This document shows, piece after piece, positions 48,434 through 48,603 of a stretch of DNA of 48,603 nucleotides. Under the pieces are notes generated by a model that was not told the DNA's origin, did no database searches, and saw only the letters and a program-made list of their open reading frames with translations. The position numbers were made by a program, and so were the translations under genes. Each line of letters starts with the position of its first letter. Position 1 is the stretch's first letter. Source of the stretch: Stercoripulliclostridium_A sp045577735. GTDB lineage: Bacteria > Bacillota > Clostridia > Christensenellales > DTU072. The stretch lies in NCBI GenBank assembly GCA_045577735.1, contig JAZNIY010000022.1:1-48603 (forward strand), given 5' to 3'.

Positions 48434-48559
48434 ATAGACTTTGTTTTTTAGCGCTATACTGTGTCAATAGCAAAAAAATCTCAAGGAGCAGTACGCTAGT
48501 ACAGCAACCTTTCGGTTTTTTCACTTTTCCTTGTCTAGCATCTAAAAACCAAAGTCTAT
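48434..48559 (+). repeat. PAL element, complete, core A
   Basis: This 126 bp element has perfect ends. The centre is GTAC, GCTA, GTAC. On the other strand it nearly equals 26-151. Confidence 0.92.
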
Positions 48560-48603
48560 CAGAGGTCTAGGAAAAGTAAGAGGGCACTCAAACTGAATAA
48601 TAA
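48560..48603 (+). repeat. Linker, cut by window end
   Basis: CAGAGGTCTAGGAAAAGTAA, then CTCAAACTGAATAATAA. It is the same linker as at 32678 and 48316, so another element probably follows. Confidence 0.6.

Noticed and set aside
26..48559. PAL elements as integron attC sites
   Set aside because: Length, imperfect palindrome and overlap with stop codons recall attC/VCR sites, but the GTTRRRY and RYYYAAC core sites are absent, several adjacent genes have their own promoters or lie in long operons, and no integron integrase is seen.
26..48559. PAL elements as CRISPR repeats
   Set aside because: The copies are dispersed, in both orientations, each a palindrome over its whole length, with no regular spacers and no cas genes.

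Overview
The window looks like chromosome of an uncultured, moderate-GC member of the Bacillota (Clostridia-like). The signs are a groES-groEL pair behind a CIRCE operator, a Bacillus/Clostridium-type SOS box, a ComEB-type dCMP deaminase, lipoprotein signal peptides, strong AGGAGG ribosome sites, and giant surface proteins built from MBG/YDG-type repeats. No tRNA, rRNA, CRISPR or recognisable transposase was seen. This placement is an inference from gene families; no rRNA is present to confirm it.

Layout. (1) 243-11111: a surface operon with a strong promoter. It encodes an LPG-synthase/flippase-type membrane protein, a 2168-residue membrane-anchored GLUG/MBG protein, and a BspA-type leucine-rich lipoprotein. 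(2) 11754-15809: on the minus strand, a ferritin-like protein and the CIRCE-controlled groES-groEL operon. (3) 15901-17483: a dCMP deaminase and a membrane protein with a SPOR-like domain. (4) 18009-32472: a second surface operon of a 3611-residue MBG protein, a 597-residue type I membrane protein and two polytopic membrane proteins. Its promoter is built like that of operon 1. (5) 33307-35136: a second leucine-rich lipoprotein. (6) 35535-48193: a head and DNA-packaging module of a P22-like podovirus. In order it holds an HTH regulator, a small-terminase-like protein, the large terminase, a replication-initiation-type protein, portal, scaffold, coat, gp4-like and gp10-like tail accessory proteins, and coiled-coil and zinc-ribbon proteins. 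Its promoter carries a LexA-type box at the expected start of transcription.

The most unusual feature is a dense family of about 126-130 bp imperfect palindromes, here called PAL elements. They fill almost every intergenic island, including those inside the phage module. They have three notable properties. First, outer and inner arms change together between copies, while a 4-7 nt centre is hypervariable. Second, the same end of the element supplies or abuts the stop codon of the upstream gene in eight cases (ferritin-like gene, groEL, dCMP deaminase, SPOR protein, a membrane protein, zinc ribbon, replication protein, LRR lipoprotein). Third, several islands are bounded on both sides by outward-facing copies of that same end. 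Between the palindromes lie linker sequences and a second family of CCGC-rich blocks. I know of no described repeat class with this set of properties, and it is my leading candidate for an undescribed system.
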